A stretch of DNA of 64,000 nt from Janthinobacterium sp. TB1-E2 (GTDB lineage Bacteria > Pseudomonadota > Gammaproteobacteria > Burkholderiales > Burkholderiaceae_D): assembly GCF_036885605.1 (NCBI RefSeq), contig NZ_CP142523.1:2294001-2358000 (forward strand), given 5' to 3'. Below the pieces are notes generated by a model. That model ran no database searches and was not told where the DNA came from. It saw only the letters and a program-made list of their open reading frames with translations. The stretch's first letter is position 1. Every line of letters starts with the position of its first letter. The position numbers and the translations under genes were made by a program. Below, one piece after another: positions 29,286 to 38,364 of the stretch.

Positions 29286-30212
29286 ATGGAATACCGATGG
29301 CAGAAGGACAGCGAGCGCAAGGCGCCCGAACTGGAACGCGAAAGCTACGACGGCATCATCAATTACCTGGAACATGGCTATCCCAGCTCGCGCGTGCGCT
29401 GGCACTGCCATGAAGAGTATGAGCTGCACCTGATCGTCGCCACCAGCGGGCGATTGTTCGTGGGCGACTATATCGGCGAATTCTCACCGGGCCACCTGGT
29501 GCTGACGGGACCGCGCCTGCCGCACAACTGGATATCCAACGTGATGCCGGAAGGCGGCGTGGCCCTGCGCGACATGATCGTGCAATTCGCCCATGCGCCG
29601 CTGGCCGGCGCCGCGCGCGTCATTCCCGAATTGCGCGAGCTGCTGCCGCTGCTCGAGCGCTCCAGCTATGGCGTGGAGTTTTTCGACATGGGCCACGAGG
29701 CCGAACAGCATCTGGCGCGCATCCGCGCCACGCACGGCGCCGAGCGCTTCGCCGAATTCGTGCAATTAATGAGCAAGCTGGCGCGCACGGCCAACTACCG
29801 CTTGCTGTCGAGCGCCTCCTTGCGTTCCTACGACGATGATGCCACCCTGGCCAAGGTCAATGCCGTCCTCAACTACATCACGGACAATTACCGCGAGCCG
29901 ATTTCGGCGGAAATGCTGGCCGAGCAGGTGGGCATGTCGCTGAGTAAATTCTCGCGCTTCTTCCGCAAGGCGACGGGCAACAGCTTTACGGATTTCATGA
30001 ACCGCCTGCGCATCAACAAGGCTTGCCAGCTGCTGATGGACACGGATCAATACGTATCGAATGTCTGCTACGACGTGGGTTTCCAGAACGTGGCCAACTT
30101 CAACCGCCGCTTTTTGCAGGTGAAAGGGGTCACGCCCAAGGAATTCCGGCGCCAGGCCGATGGGCGCTTTGGCGGCATCGGCGGGCCTGTTGCGGATACG
30201 CCACCACCGTAA
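29286..30212 (+). CDS. AraC-family regulator of the polyol cluster, paralog 2
   Basis: The 308-residue protein has the same layout as the preceding regulator: cupin strand VRWHCHEEYELHLIV, GDYIGEFSPGHLVLTGPRLP, and a C-terminal AraC domain with EMLAEQVGMSLSKFSRFF and RINKACQLLMDT. The pair clearly arose by duplication. The sensing region differs most after the cupin core, so the two may respond to different ligands. GGGAGAGA precedes the ATG at 29286. Only 55 bases separate it from the first paralog. Confidence 0.9.
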   Translation: MEYRWQKDSERKAPELERESYDGIINYLEHGYPSSRVRWHCHEEYELHLIVATSGRLFVGDYIGEFSPGHLVLTGPRLPHNWISNVMPEGGVALRDMIVQFAHAPLAGAARVIPELRELLPLLERSSYGVEFFDMGHEAEQHLARIRATHGAERFAEFVQLMSKLARTANYRLLSSASLRSYDDDATLAKVNAVLNYITDNYREPISAEMLAEQVGMSLSKFSRFFRKATGNSFTDFMNRLRINKACQLLMDTDQYVSNVCYDVGFQNVANFNRRFLQVKGVTPKEFRRQADGRFGGIGGPVADTPPP

Positions 30213-30283
30213 TGCCTGTCATGGGCTTGTCACTTTGAACAGTTATCCTCCACGGCTTCAATCCCACCCTAGCCGAGGAATGC

Positions 30284-32335
30284 ATGAAGACTGCCGTAAC
30301 GTCCACCCCGAAACTGACCCTGCTGGCCATCGCCGCCGGCCTGGCCCTGGCCGCCTGTGGCGGCAGCGACAGCCACAATGAGCCGGCCAAGCCCGTGGCG
30401 CAGACGGGAGTGTTCCTCGACGGCGCGGTGGAAGGGCTCGATTACGTGGCCGGCAGCACGGCCAAGGCCAGCACCAATGCCAAGGGCGAGTTCATTTGCA
30501 ACCCGGGCGATACGGTCGCCTTCAGCGTGGGCGGCCTGGCCCTGGGTTCGGCCCCATGCGGCCCCGTCGTCACGCCGCTGGCGCTGGCCGCCAGCACCAA
30601 CGTGGCGGACGACAAGGTCGTCAACCGCCTGCTGGCGCTGCAATTGCTGGACGAGGACAGCGATCCGTCGAACGGTATCAAGCTGACGGCGGAAGTGAAG
30701 GCCGCGCTGGCCGGCAAGACCTTGGACTTTGCCGCCGTCCCGGCCGTCTTCAACGCGGCCCTGTCCGCGCATCTGGCGGTCGTGGGCGCGAAATTCGCCG
30801 GCCGCACGGTCGATGCGGAACGCCGCGCCCTCGCGCGCGAGCATTTCGAAGATACCCTGGCCTCGAAAGCGGGCGCGCCCGTCAACGAGGCGCTGACTCA
30901 AGCCAACCCGGTCGGCGAAGTCAAAGTGACGGTGACGCGCTATCAGATCCAGGCGGACAGCAAGTTCTACGTGCCGTACGAAGGCGCGAACGCCAAGATC
31001 AAGGGCGAATTCCCGAACGGCTTTTTGCCATCGTATGGTTCGGGCCTGGCCTACAAGGGCAAGAATGCGGCGGGCGACCTGGAATTCTATGGCTTGACGG
31101 ACCGCGGTCCGAACGGCGACGGCCCGCTGGTGCCCGATCCATCGGGCAAGGGTACGATCGGCAGCAAGATCTTCCCGTCGCCGAGCTTTACCCCTTCGTT
31201 CGGCGTGCTCACGGTGGGCAAGAACGGTGCCGTCCTGAGTTCCTCGACGCCGATTAAGGTGTCGGCCACCGTCAACAGCTCGGGCTTGCCCGTGCCTGTG
31301 GGCGCCGTCGGCAATTCGGCCGAGATTCCCGTCATGGATGCGATGAAGTTCGACGCGGCAGGCAAGGCTGTCTTCAATGCCGGCGGTCTTGATTCGGAGT
31401 CCATCGTCGTCGATACCAAGCGCAACGCGCTGTGGGTGTCCGACGAATACGGTCCGTTCATCGTCAAGATCGACGCGGCCACGGGCATCATCCAGGCCAA
31501 GTACGAGCCGGGCAAGGGCTTGCCGGCGCTGTTCGCCAAGCGCCGCGCCAACCGCGGCATGGAAGGCATGACGCTTGATACGAGCAACGACAAGCTGTAT
31601 GCGTTCCTGCAAAGCCCCCTGTCCGATGGTACTGCGCCGTATTCGGTGACGAAGAAGAATGAACAGGTCGAGCGCTTCGCCCGCTTCACGCGCTGGATCG
31701 AATTCGACCCGGTGACGGGCACCAGCGGCAAGATGTATGCGTATCCGCTCAATGCGGCCGACTACCAGGATGGCCGCACGGGCAACGCCAAGCTGGGCGA
31801 CATGGTGGCGCTGGGTGGCGGCAAATTCCTCGTCATCGAGCAGGGCGCCGCGCCGTCGGGCAAGGTGTTCAATAAACTGATGCTGGTCGAACTGAAGGGT
31901 GCCACGGACATCGCGGCCGCCGCCTTCAACGCGGCGACGTCGGACCTGGAAAAAAGCAGCATGGGCGGCGCGGCCGTCAATGGCGCCGATTGGGCCGCCG
32001 TCACGCCGCTGAAGAAAACCATGCTGCTGGACTTGAACGCTATCGGCTGGGCGGCGGAAAAGGCCGAAGGCCTGACCCTGATCGACGACTCCACCATCGC
32101 GCTGGCCAACGACAATGACTTCGGCCTGAAAACCAAGGTCTTTGACGCGAATGGCGTGGAAGTCGATGGCGCCGACGTGACCAAGTGCACGGTCGATGCG
32201 AACGGCACCATCGTCACCAGCAGCGCGGCCGGCTGCAACGCCGCCAACACCATCCGCGTGGCCCGCGGCGACGACCGCGAACGTCCAAGCCGCTTGTGGA
32301 TCGTGAAGTTTGCCAAGGCGCTTAATACGTATTGA
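30284..32335 (+). CDS. Phytase-like esterase-domain lipoprotein
   Basis: The 683-residue protein has a signal peptide with lipobox LALAACGGSD (Cys at about 25), then about 180 residues with internal hydrophobic strands, then a phytase-like beta-propeller domain of the PF13449 type (about 230-680). The stretch GLDSESIVVDTKRNALWVSD and the following KRRANRGMEGMTLD are typical of that family. It would be a periplasmic or surface-anchored hydrolase with unknown substrate; the family name does not prove phytase activity. Four cysteines occur near the C-terminus. It has its own promoter region of about 70 bases and ends beside a minus-strand terminator. Confidence 0.8.
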   Translation: MKTAVTSTPKLTLLAIAAGLALAACGGSDSHNEPAKPVAQTGVFLDGAVEGLDYVAGSTAKASTNAKGEFICNPGDTVAFSVGGLALGSAPCGPVVTPLALAASTNVADDKVVNRLLALQLLDEDSDPSNGIKLTAEVKAALAGKTLDFAAVPAVFNAALSAHLAVVGAKFAGRTVDAERRALAREHFEDTLASKAGAPVNEALTQANPVGEVKVTVTRYQIQADSKFYVPYEGANAKIKGEFPNGFLPSYGSGLAYKGKNAAGDLEFYGLTDRGPNGDGPLVPDPSGKGTIGSKIFPSPSFTPSFGVLTVGKNGAVLSSSTPIKVSATVNSSGLPVPVGAVGNSAEIPVMDAMKFDAAGKAVFNAGGLDSESIVVDTKRNALWVSDEYGPFIVKIDAATGIIQAKYEPGKGLPALFAKRRANRGMEGMTLDTSNDKLYAFLQSPLSDGTAPYSVTKKNEQVERFARFTRWIEFDPVTGTSGKMYAYPLNAADYQDGRTGNAKLGDMVALGGGKFLVIEQGAAPSGKVFNKLMLVELKGATDIAAAAFNAATSDLEKSSMGGAAVNGADWAAVTPLKKTMLLDLNAIGWAAEKAEGLTLIDDSTIALANDNDFGLKTKVFDANGVEVDGADVTKCTVDANGTIVTSSAAGCNAANTIRVARGDDRERPSRLWIVKFAKALNTY

Positions 32336-32352
32336 TGTAGTTTGATGGACGT

Positions 32353-32382
32353 AAAAAAGCCGCAGGCGTGAGCTGTGCGGCT
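32353..32382 (-). terminator. Rho-independent terminator for the S9 peptidase gene
   Basis: Read on the minus strand, AGCCGCA (32382-32376) pairs with TGCGGCT (32364-32358) and is followed by a T-run (A-tract 32353-32358 on plus). It lies downstream of the peptidase stop and after a palindromic repeat. Confidence 0.7.
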
Positions 32383-32393
32383 AGCGTAGAACT

Positions 32394-32420
32394 GGGGTCA
32401 GACCCGCCGGGTCTGACCCC
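32394..32420. repeat. Palindromic repeat GGGGTCAGACCC-N3, copy 3
   Basis: Perfect 12-base arms (32394-32405 and 32409-32420) with spacer GCC, identical to copy 2. It lies between the convergent phytase-like and S9 peptidase genes. Confidence 0.87.
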
Positions 32421-32437
32421 TGATTTTGCTTTATTGG

Positions 32438-34522
32438 CTATTTTTTCGTGTAGGTATTCAACCAATCCAAAACGGTGTGATGCCACAGCAGCGAATTGGC
32501 CGGTTTCAGTACCCAGTGGTTCTCGTCCGGGAAGACCAGCAGCTTGCTTGGGATGCCCTGGCGCTGCAGGGCCGTGAAGGTGCCCAGGCCTTGCGCGGTC
32601 GGGATGCGGAAATCGAGGTCGCCCTGGACCACCAGCATCGGCGTCTTCCAGTTTTTCACGAAGTTGACGGGGTTGAACTGCTCGTGCTTGGCCGGTGCGT
32701 CGTAGTACGGGCCGCCGTTTTCCCATTCCGTGAACCACAGTTCTTCCGTCGCGTAAGCCATGCCGCGGTTGTCGAATACGCCGTCGTGGTTGACCAGGCA
32801 CTTGAAGCCGTCCGGCCAGTTACCGGCGATCCAGTTCATCATGTAGCCGCCGTACGACGCGCCCAGCGCGCAGCTGCGCTCGCGGTCCAGCCATGGGAAC
32901 TTCTTGGTGGCCGCTTCCAGGCCCTTCTGCAAGTCGACCAGCGGCTTGCCACCCCAGTCGCCGCTGATGGAGTCCGTGAACTTCTGGCCATAGCCGGTCG
33001 AACCGTGGAAGTCGATGAAGACGGTGGCGTAGCCGGCGCCCGCATACACTTGCGGATTCCAGCGGTAGCTCCAACTGTTGCCGAAGCTGCCTTGCGGGCC
33101 GCCGTGGACCAAAAAGGCGATTGGATATTTTTCACCGGCCTTGGCATTCCACGGCTTCATGACGTGGCCGTAGACGGTCTCGCCATTCGCGCCGGCGAAC
33201 GAAAACTGTTCATATTCGCCGAAGCGCACGTCGGCCAGGGCTGCCGCGTTCTGTTTCGTCAACTGCACCATCGGCGCGGTTTCCGACTTGGCGTCGAGTT
33301 TGCGCGTGTACAGCTGCGCGCCCGATGCCAGGTTGGCTTGGGCCAGCACGATGGTGTTGCCGCGCACGTCGAAGTCGCCCACGGCGCCTTTGCCCGTCAG
33401 CGCATTGACCTTGCCGCTGGCCGCGTCGATGTGGAACAGACGGTGCTGGCCCACGTCATCGGCGGAAACGAGGAAAGCCTTGCTATCCGGCGTCCAGCGG
33501 AAGTCGGCCACGGAGCGGTCCCAGTCGTCGGCCACGGTGCGCTTCTTGCCGGTGGCGACATCCATCAGCACCAGACGAAAACGGTCCGCTTCGAAGCCCG
33601 GCTTGGTCATGGCGACATAGGCGAGGGTGCGGCCATCGGGTGAGTAGGTGGCTTTCGCGTCCCAGGCCGGATTGTCGGCCGTGAGGTTGCGCGGCGCCTG
33701 GCCGCCGGCGGCGGGAATCGTGTAGACGTCGAAGTTGGTCGACCACGATTCCGTGCGGCCGGCCACGCGCACGGAGAAGGCCACTGTCTTGCCGTCCGGG
33801 CTGAAGTGGTATTCGCCGTTGTCGCCGAATGGTTTCGAAGGCGCGTCGCCGTCGAGGGTGCCGCTCAGGCTGACGGGTGCGGCGCTGACCTTGCCGGTCG
33901 AATCGATCGGCGCCGAGTACAGCGCATTGCGGCGGCCATCGGCCCAGGTATCCCAGTGGCGCACGAACATCTGGTCGTAGGCCATGCCGCTCGCCTTGTT
34001 CTTGGCTTTGTCATCGAGGCGCTTCTTCGTGCAGGCGAGGTCCGCGCAATCGAGGAAGACGCCCATGCTGAAGGCCAGGCGGTCGCCCTGCGGCGACAAA
34101 CGGTAGGTGTCGACGTCCAGCGCCAGGTCGGTGACCTTGGCCGCTTCGCCGCCGTTCAGGGGCAGCTGCCACACTTGCGATGAGCCGGAACGGCCGGAGA
34201 GGAAGTAGATGGCGTCGCCGTTCGGCGACCATTGCGGGTCGCTGGCGCTGGCATCGCCGCGCGTGAGCTGGCGTGGCGCCGCGTTCGGCGCGCGCAGGTC
34301 GATCATCCACAGCTGCGTGTTGCCACGGTTTTTGTCCAGGTTGGTGGTGCGCACCGTGTAGACGACGCGCGTGGCGTCCGGCGACAGCACGGGGCTGCCC
34401 ACGCGTTCCATGGCGACCATGTCTTCCACGGTGAAACCGCGCGGCGCGGCCAATGCAGGCACGGCGGCAGTGGTGGCCATGGCGGCACTGAATGCTCCCA
34501 AGAGCAGCAGACGTAAACTCAT
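32438..34522 (-). CDS. S9 family (prolyl oligopeptidase) exported peptidase
   Basis: The 694-residue protein has a Sec signal (about 1-25, ending PALAAPRG), a WD40-like beta-propeller of TolB-type repeats (about 40-400; LSPDATRVVYTV, WSPNGDAIYFLSG, FSPDGKTVAFSV), and a C-terminal alpha/beta-hydrolase peptidase domain. The catalytic serine is in LGASYGGYM, the aspartate in VVQGDLDFRIP and the histidine in FPDENHWVL. This is the DPP/acylaminoacyl peptidase layout. It would cut short peptides in the periplasm. The ATG has GGGAG upstream. Confidence 0.92.
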   Translation of the reverse strand: MSLRLLLLGAFSAAMATTAAVPALAAPRGFTVEDMVAMERVGSPVLSPDATRVVYTVRTTNLDKNRGNTQLWMIDLRAPNAAPRQLTRGDASASDPQWSPNGDAIYFLSGRSGSSQVWQLPLNGGEAAKVTDLALDVDTYRLSPQGDRLAFSMGVFLDCADLACTKKRLDDKAKNKASGMAYDQMFVRHWDTWADGRRNALYSAPIDSTGKVSAAPVSLSGTLDGDAPSKPFGDNGEYHFSPDGKTVAFSVRVAGRTESWSTNFDVYTIPAAGGQAPRNLTADNPAWDAKATYSPDGRTLAYVAMTKPGFEADRFRLVLMDVATGKKRTVADDWDRSVADFRWTPDSKAFLVSADDVGQHRLFHIDAASGKVNALTGKGAVGDFDVRGNTIVLAQANLASGAQLYTRKLDAKSETAPMVQLTKQNAAALADVRFGEYEQFSFAGANGETVYGHVMKPWNAKAGEKYPIAFLVHGGPQGSFGNSWSYRWNPQVYAGAGYATVFIDFHGSTGYGQKFTDSISGDWGGKPLVDLQKGLEAATKKFPWLDRERSCALGASYGGYMMNWIAGNWPDGFKCLVNHDGVFDNRGMAYATEELWFTEWENGGPYYDAPAKHEQFNPVNFVKNWKTPMLVVQGDLDFRIPTAQGLGTFTALQRQGIPSKLLVFPDENHWVLKPANSLLWHHTVLDWLNTYTKK

Positions 34523-34640
34523 TCAAACTCCCGTTTTATATTGCGACGTTATCGATATGGTATTGACGTGGCCGGCTGTACCGCCGGCAGCCCGACATCA
34601 TAGCAATAAAGACGCGCCTGCTGCGGGAGTTGACCGCCGA

Positions 34641-35348
34641 TTAGCCGGCCTTTGCTGCCAGTTGGTCGAGCGCCACGTGCCCGAGGAAACCGCCCCGGCT
34701 GGCGGCCGGCAAGCCGTCTTCGATGGCGTGGGCAAAGCGGATGCCGGGGTCTTGTTCCAGCGCGGCCAGCACGCGCGCCGTGTTCGGATAATCGGCCAGG
34801 CTGGCCAGTTGCAGCGGTTCGGCCCAGCGCGCCGTGGCGGCCAGGTAGGCGTCGGCGATGGTCGGCGCCGTGTCCGATGCCAGCCAAGTGCGGCCCTCGA
34901 GCAGGCGCTCCAGGTGGGCCAGGCTTTTGTTCACCTTCTCGACGGCCATCTCGCGCCAGACGGCCGCGCGCGCATCGTCCGGTGCCGCGCGCGCGGCCTG
35001 GAAGGCGGGCATGAAGGCCGCGTGAAACGTCGTGTGCAAAAAGGACAGCACGCTGTTGAGGCGGTCGTAGTCTGGCGTGCCTTGAGCAAAGCCCAGGCCG
35101 CTGCCTGGTGCGCGGGCGGCCAGGTGCAGCAGGATCGCCATGCTTTCCAGCAGCGGCGCACCCGTGTGCGTGAGCAGGGCCGGCGTCTGGCTCAGGGGAT
35201 TGATGGCGAGAAAGGCCGGATGCTGCTTGCTGGCCGGGTCGCGCGCTTCCACGCGAGCCAGACGATACGGCAGGCCGCTCCATTCGAGGGCGGCGATGGC
35301 GGCAAACGAGCAGCCGAAGGGCACGCTGTAGATCAGGGTGGTTTCCAT
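34641..35348 (-). CDS. Glutathione S-transferase family protein
   Basis: The 235-residue cytosolic protein has an N-terminal thioredoxin-like domain (about 1-78; the glutathione-contact segment is NPLSQTPALL...LLESMAIL) and an all-helical C-terminal domain with the capping WLASDTAPTIADAYLAA. The active-site residue is probably one of the serines in YSVPFGCSFAA rather than a tyrosine. It is divergent from an HxlR regulator with an inverted repeat between them. Such pairs often respond to electrophiles. GGAAG precedes the ATG at 35348; the frame is open further upstream, across the regulator promoter. Confidence 0.88.
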   Translation of the reverse strand: METTLIYSVPFGCSFAAIAALEWSGLPYRLARVEARDPASKQHPAFLAINPLSQTPALLTHTGAPLLESMAILLHLAARAPGSGLGFAQGTPDYDRLNSVLSFLHTTFHAAFMPAFQAARAAPDDARAAVWREMAVEKVNKSLAHLERLLEGRTWLASDTAPTIADAYLAATARWAEPLQLASLADYPNTARVLAALEQDPGIRFAHAIEDGLPAASRGGFLGHVALDQLAAKAG

Positions 35349-35430
35349 GCTGGACTTCCGTATGAGCTGAGGGAAGGGCAGTCTAGCCGCTATGGTTACT
35401 ATTTGGAAGAAGGCAGAATAATGTGATATA

Positions 35431-35447
35431 GGTACATTTTTTATACC
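35431..35447. promoter_or_regulatory. Candidate HxlR operator between GST and hxlR genes
   Basis: GGTACATTTTTTATACC reads nearly the same on both strands (outer GGTA/TACC exact, AT-rich centre). It lies 17 bases before the regulator start and in the middle of the divergent promoter region, the usual site for HxlR autoregulation. Confidence 0.5.
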
Positions 35448-35463
35448 ATGTCGAAGGCGTACC

Positions 35464-35829
35464 ATGAAAGACAATGTCTCCGGCTGTGCCGTGGAAGAAG
35501 CCATGCGCCTGCTGGGCGGGCGCTGGCGAGTGGTGCTGCTCAGCTATCTGATGGCGGGGCCGAAGCGCTTCAGCGAAATCCGCCGCGCCGTGCCGAATAT
35601 CTCGCAGCGCATGCTGACCCTGGACTTGCGCGCGCTGGAAGAGGCGGGCTTGCTGACGCGCACGATCTACGCGGAAGTACCCGTCAAGGTGGAATACCGG
35701 CTGACGGACGAAGGCTTGCGCTTGCGCGAACTGGTCGAGATGTTGCGGGCTATCGGCTTGCGCCTGCGCGGACAGGCGGACGCGGGCGGCGCCTTTCTCG
35801 CGCCCGATGCCGTGGATAATTCCCTATAG
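35464..35829 (+). CDS. HxlR-family transcriptional regulator
   Basis: The 121-residue regulator is a single winged-helix domain: CAVEEAMRLLGGRWRVVLL at the start, the recognition helix in NISQRMLTLDLRALEEAGLL, and the wing VPVKVEYRLTDEG. The cysteine at about residue 8 is where HxlR proteins commonly keep a redox- or electrophile-sensing thiol. It is divergent from a GST gene, which is its likely target. The ATG at 35464 has only a modest ribosome site (AAGG). Confidence 0.92.
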   Translation: MKDNVSGCAVEEAMRLLGGRWRVVLLSYLMAGPKRFSEIRRAVPNISQRMLTLDLRALEEAGLLTRTIYAEVPVKVEYRLTDEGLRLRELVEMLRAIGLRLRGQADAGGAFLAPDAVDNSL

Positions 35830-35890
35830 AAACAGCTGTTTTTATGCAAAGTGCTAGACTGCCGGCCTTTGATCACTACTTTTGATACTC

Positions 35891-36481
35891 ATGCGCCTGA
35901 CTTCCATCGCCCTGACCGCCGCCGCCCTGTTCGCCGCCCTGCCGGCCCATGCCGCCACCATGCCCACGCTCGACCAAATTCACGCCGCCGTGCAGGCGGG
36001 CGTGGCCAAGACACAAGCGAAGACGCAGTCAAGCATGCCGTTCGTCATCAAGGTCACCAGCCTGGCCGGCTGCCAGGACTCGCAGGAAGTGCCGGGCGAA
36101 GTGGTGTGCCTGGTGGGCATGAGCGCCGGCATGCGCGATGGTTTTAATGTGCTGCCCTTGCGTAACGAGGGTGGAACCTGGGTCGGCGTCGAGCGCAAGG
36201 ACGCCAAGTTCGCGGGACCGTCGCCGGCCGAGGCGCAAGCGATGATACGTGCCTGGGCCAAGGAAGAAGTGGCGCGCAATCCGGAAGCGGCCAAGGACGT
36301 GCAGATGCAGGAAGCGCAAAGCACCATGCAGGTCAAGGCCGTCAACGAATGCGACGTCAAGCGCAAGACGGGCTACCTCGCATGCGATACGGAATTGAGC
36401 GTGCCGAGCCGTCCGGAAGCCATCAAGACGGAACTGACCTTCATGCTCGAGAGCGGCAACTGGCGCTACGTGCCCCGTTAA
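35891..36481 (+). CDS. Hypothetical periplasmic protein
   Basis: The 196-residue protein has a clear signal peptide (about 1-21, ending LPAHAA) and a soluble body. I do not recognise a family. Four cysteines are visible as two pairs (LAGCQDSQEVPGEVVC and NECDVKRKTGYLAC), which suggests two disulfides in the periplasm, and the last strand reads TELTFMLESGNWRYVPR. The ATG at 35891 begins the signal peptide; a TTG nine bases earlier is in frame but less likely. It stands alone between the HxlR gene and the chemoreceptor gene. Confidence 0.75.
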   Translation: MRLTSIALTAAALFAALPAHAATMPTLDQIHAAVQAGVAKTQAKTQSSMPFVIKVTSLAGCQDSQEVPGEVVCLVGMSAGMRDGFNVLPLRNEGGTWVGVERKDAKFAGPSPAEAQAMIRAWAKEEVARNPEAAKDVQMQEAQSTMQVKAVNECDVKRKTGYLACDTELSVPSRPEAIKTELTFMLESGNWRYVPR

Positions 36482-36720
36482 ACGTCTTTCCGCCGGGACA
36501 GCCACGCTGTTCCGGCATCATTCCTGCCATCCCCTGCGGCCACGCCGCCGTCTGCAATATTTGCAGATCCACAAGGCAATCTCCTCCGTGAAAATTGCCG
36601 ATTTAAATTAATAATTAAATATTAAAATTAATGTATCGGTGCAGATTGCAGCCGGCTTGCTGCCGTGCCGCATTTGACCGTTCCCCCGTGCCAGCAAGGG
36701 CTACAGCCAAGGATCCGACC

Positions 36721-38364
36721 ATGCGACTCAATCTTCCCGTCAGCGATACCGAAATCAATTTGAGCGATACCGAGACCATCGTCTCGACTACCGACTTGCA
36801 AGGCAATATCACCTATGCCAACCCGTATTTCATCGCCGTCAGCGGTTACAGCGCGGAAGAATTGATCGGTGCGCCGCAAAACATCCTCCGGCATCCGGAC
36901 ATGCCGGTCGAAGCGTTTGCCGATTTCTGGGCCACCATCCGCTCGGGGCGCTCGTGGAGCGGCATGGTGAAAAACCGCTGCAAGAATGGCGATTACTACT
37001 GGGTGCTGGCGAACGTGACGCCGGTGGTCGAGGATGGCGTGGCCGTCGGCTACATGTCCGTGCGCACCAAGCCGACGCGCCAGCAGGTGGCGCAGGCGTC
37101 CGCCCTGTACGCGCGCATCAGGGCGGGGCAGGCCGACGGCATCGTCATCAGCCAGGGCGCGGCCGTGCGCACGGGCTGGCTGGCCAGGCTGGCGAGCTTG
37201 CGCGACCTGCCGCTGGGCAAGCGCATCGGCTGGAATCTGGGCTTGCTGAGCCTGGTATTGCTGCTGCAGCTGGCGTGGAATACGGGCGTGCTACCGGCCG
37301 GCGCTGGCGGCTGGCTGACGGGCCTGTCCGTGCTGGCCCTGTGCGCGACCCTGTATTTCTGGCACAGTTTGCACCGCGCCGTGCTGCAACCGTTGCAGCA
37401 GGCGCGCCAGGCCTGTGACGTGATGGCGGGCGGCGACTTGACGGGCGAGCTCGACACGACACGGCGCGACGAGATGGGGCAGCTGCTGCGTTCCTTGCGC
37501 CAGCTGCGCGTGAATTTGCACTCCATCGTTGGCGACGTGCGCGGCAATTTCCTGCGCATCAGCATGGCCAGCCAGGAAATCGCCGCCGGCAATATGGACT
37601 TGTCGGGCCGCACGGAAGCGCAGGCGTCGGCCCTGCAGCAGACGGCGTCGAGCATGGAGCAGCTGGCGGCCACGGTGCAGCAAAACAGCGGCAACGCCGT
37701 GCAGGCGAGCGACATGGCGGGCAAGGTCCACGGCCTGGCCGGGCGCGGTGGCGAACTCGTCGGTCAGATGGTGAACATGATGGCGGACATTAACGCTTCA
37801 TCGAAGAAGATCGGCGACATTACGGGCATTATCGAAGGCATTGCCTTCCAGACGAATATCCTCGCTTTGAACGCGGCCGTGGAAGCGGCGCGCGCGGGCG
37901 ACCAGGGTCGCGGCTTTGCCGTCGTGGCGGGCGAAGTGCGCAGCCTGGCGCACCGCAGCGCGGCGGCCGCCACGGAAATCAAGCAATTGATCACGGCATC
38001 GCTGGAGCAGGTGCAGGCGGGCGCGAAGCTGGCGCAGCAGGCGGGCGCCAGCAGCGCCGAGATGCTGGGCGCCGTGCAGGGCGTGCACGGCATCATGGAA
38101 GAGATCGCCTCGGCTTCGCGCGAGCAAAGCCACGGCATCGGCCAGGTCAACATGGCCGTCACGCAGATGGATGAAGTGACGCAGCAGAACGCGGCGCTGG
38201 TCGAGGAATCGGCGGCCGCCTCGGCGTCGCTGCAAGACCAGACCTTGCAGCTGGAGCAGGCGATGGCCCTGTTCAAGCTGGAACGACGGCGCGGCGGCCA
38301 GGCCGCGCCTGTACGTCCACCCGAGCGCCGCCGCGCTACAGCAGACGCTCTGACAGCGCCTTGA
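36721..38364 (+). CDS. Aer-like PAS methyl-accepting chemotaxis protein
   Basis: The 547-residue receptor has an N-terminal PAS domain (about 15-120; TDLQGNITYANPYFIAVSGYS and NGDYYWVLANVTPV), two hydrophobic segments (about 168-190 and 198-215), a HAMP-like linker (about 215-268) and a signalling domain with the conserved tip GIIEGIAFQTNILALNAAVE. The cytoplasmic PAS with short membrane hairpin is the Aer pattern, so it probably senses redox or oxygen through a flavin. AAGGA lies before the ATG at 36721. The spacer upstream (36595-36640) is extremely AT-rich and should hold its promoter. The 3' end overlaps the convergent DUF2071 gene by 29 bases. Confidence 0.92.
   Translation: MRLNLPVSDTEINLSDTETIVSTTDLQGNITYANPYFIAVSGYSAEELIGAPQNILRHPDMPVEAFADFWATIRSGRSWSGMVKNRCKNGDYYWVLANVTPVVEDGVAVGYMSVRTKPTRQQVAQASALYARIRAGQADGIVISQGAAVRTGWLARLASLRDLPLGKRIGWNLGLLSLVLLLQLAWNTGVLPAGAGGWLTGLSVLALCATLYFWHSLHRAVLQPLQQARQACDVMAGGDLTGELDTTRRDEMGQLLRSLRQLRVNLHSIVGDVRGNFLRISMASQEIAAGNMDLSGRTEAQASALQQTASSMEQLAATVQQNSGNAVQASDMAGKVHGLAGRGGELVGQMVNMMADINASSKKIGDITGIIEGIAFQTNILALNAAVEAARAGDQGRGFAVVAGEVRSLAHRSAAAATEIKQLITASLEQVQAGAKLAQQAGASSAEMLGAVQGVHGIMEEIASASREQSHGIGQVNMAVTQMDEVTQQNAALVEESAAASASLQDQTLQLEQAMALFKLERRRGGQAAPVRPPERRRATADALTAP

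Noticed and set aside
36615..36894. Short minus-strand frames at the start of the chemoreceptor gene.
   Set aside because: They are antisense to the PAS domain and the AT-rich promoter region, with no supporting start.
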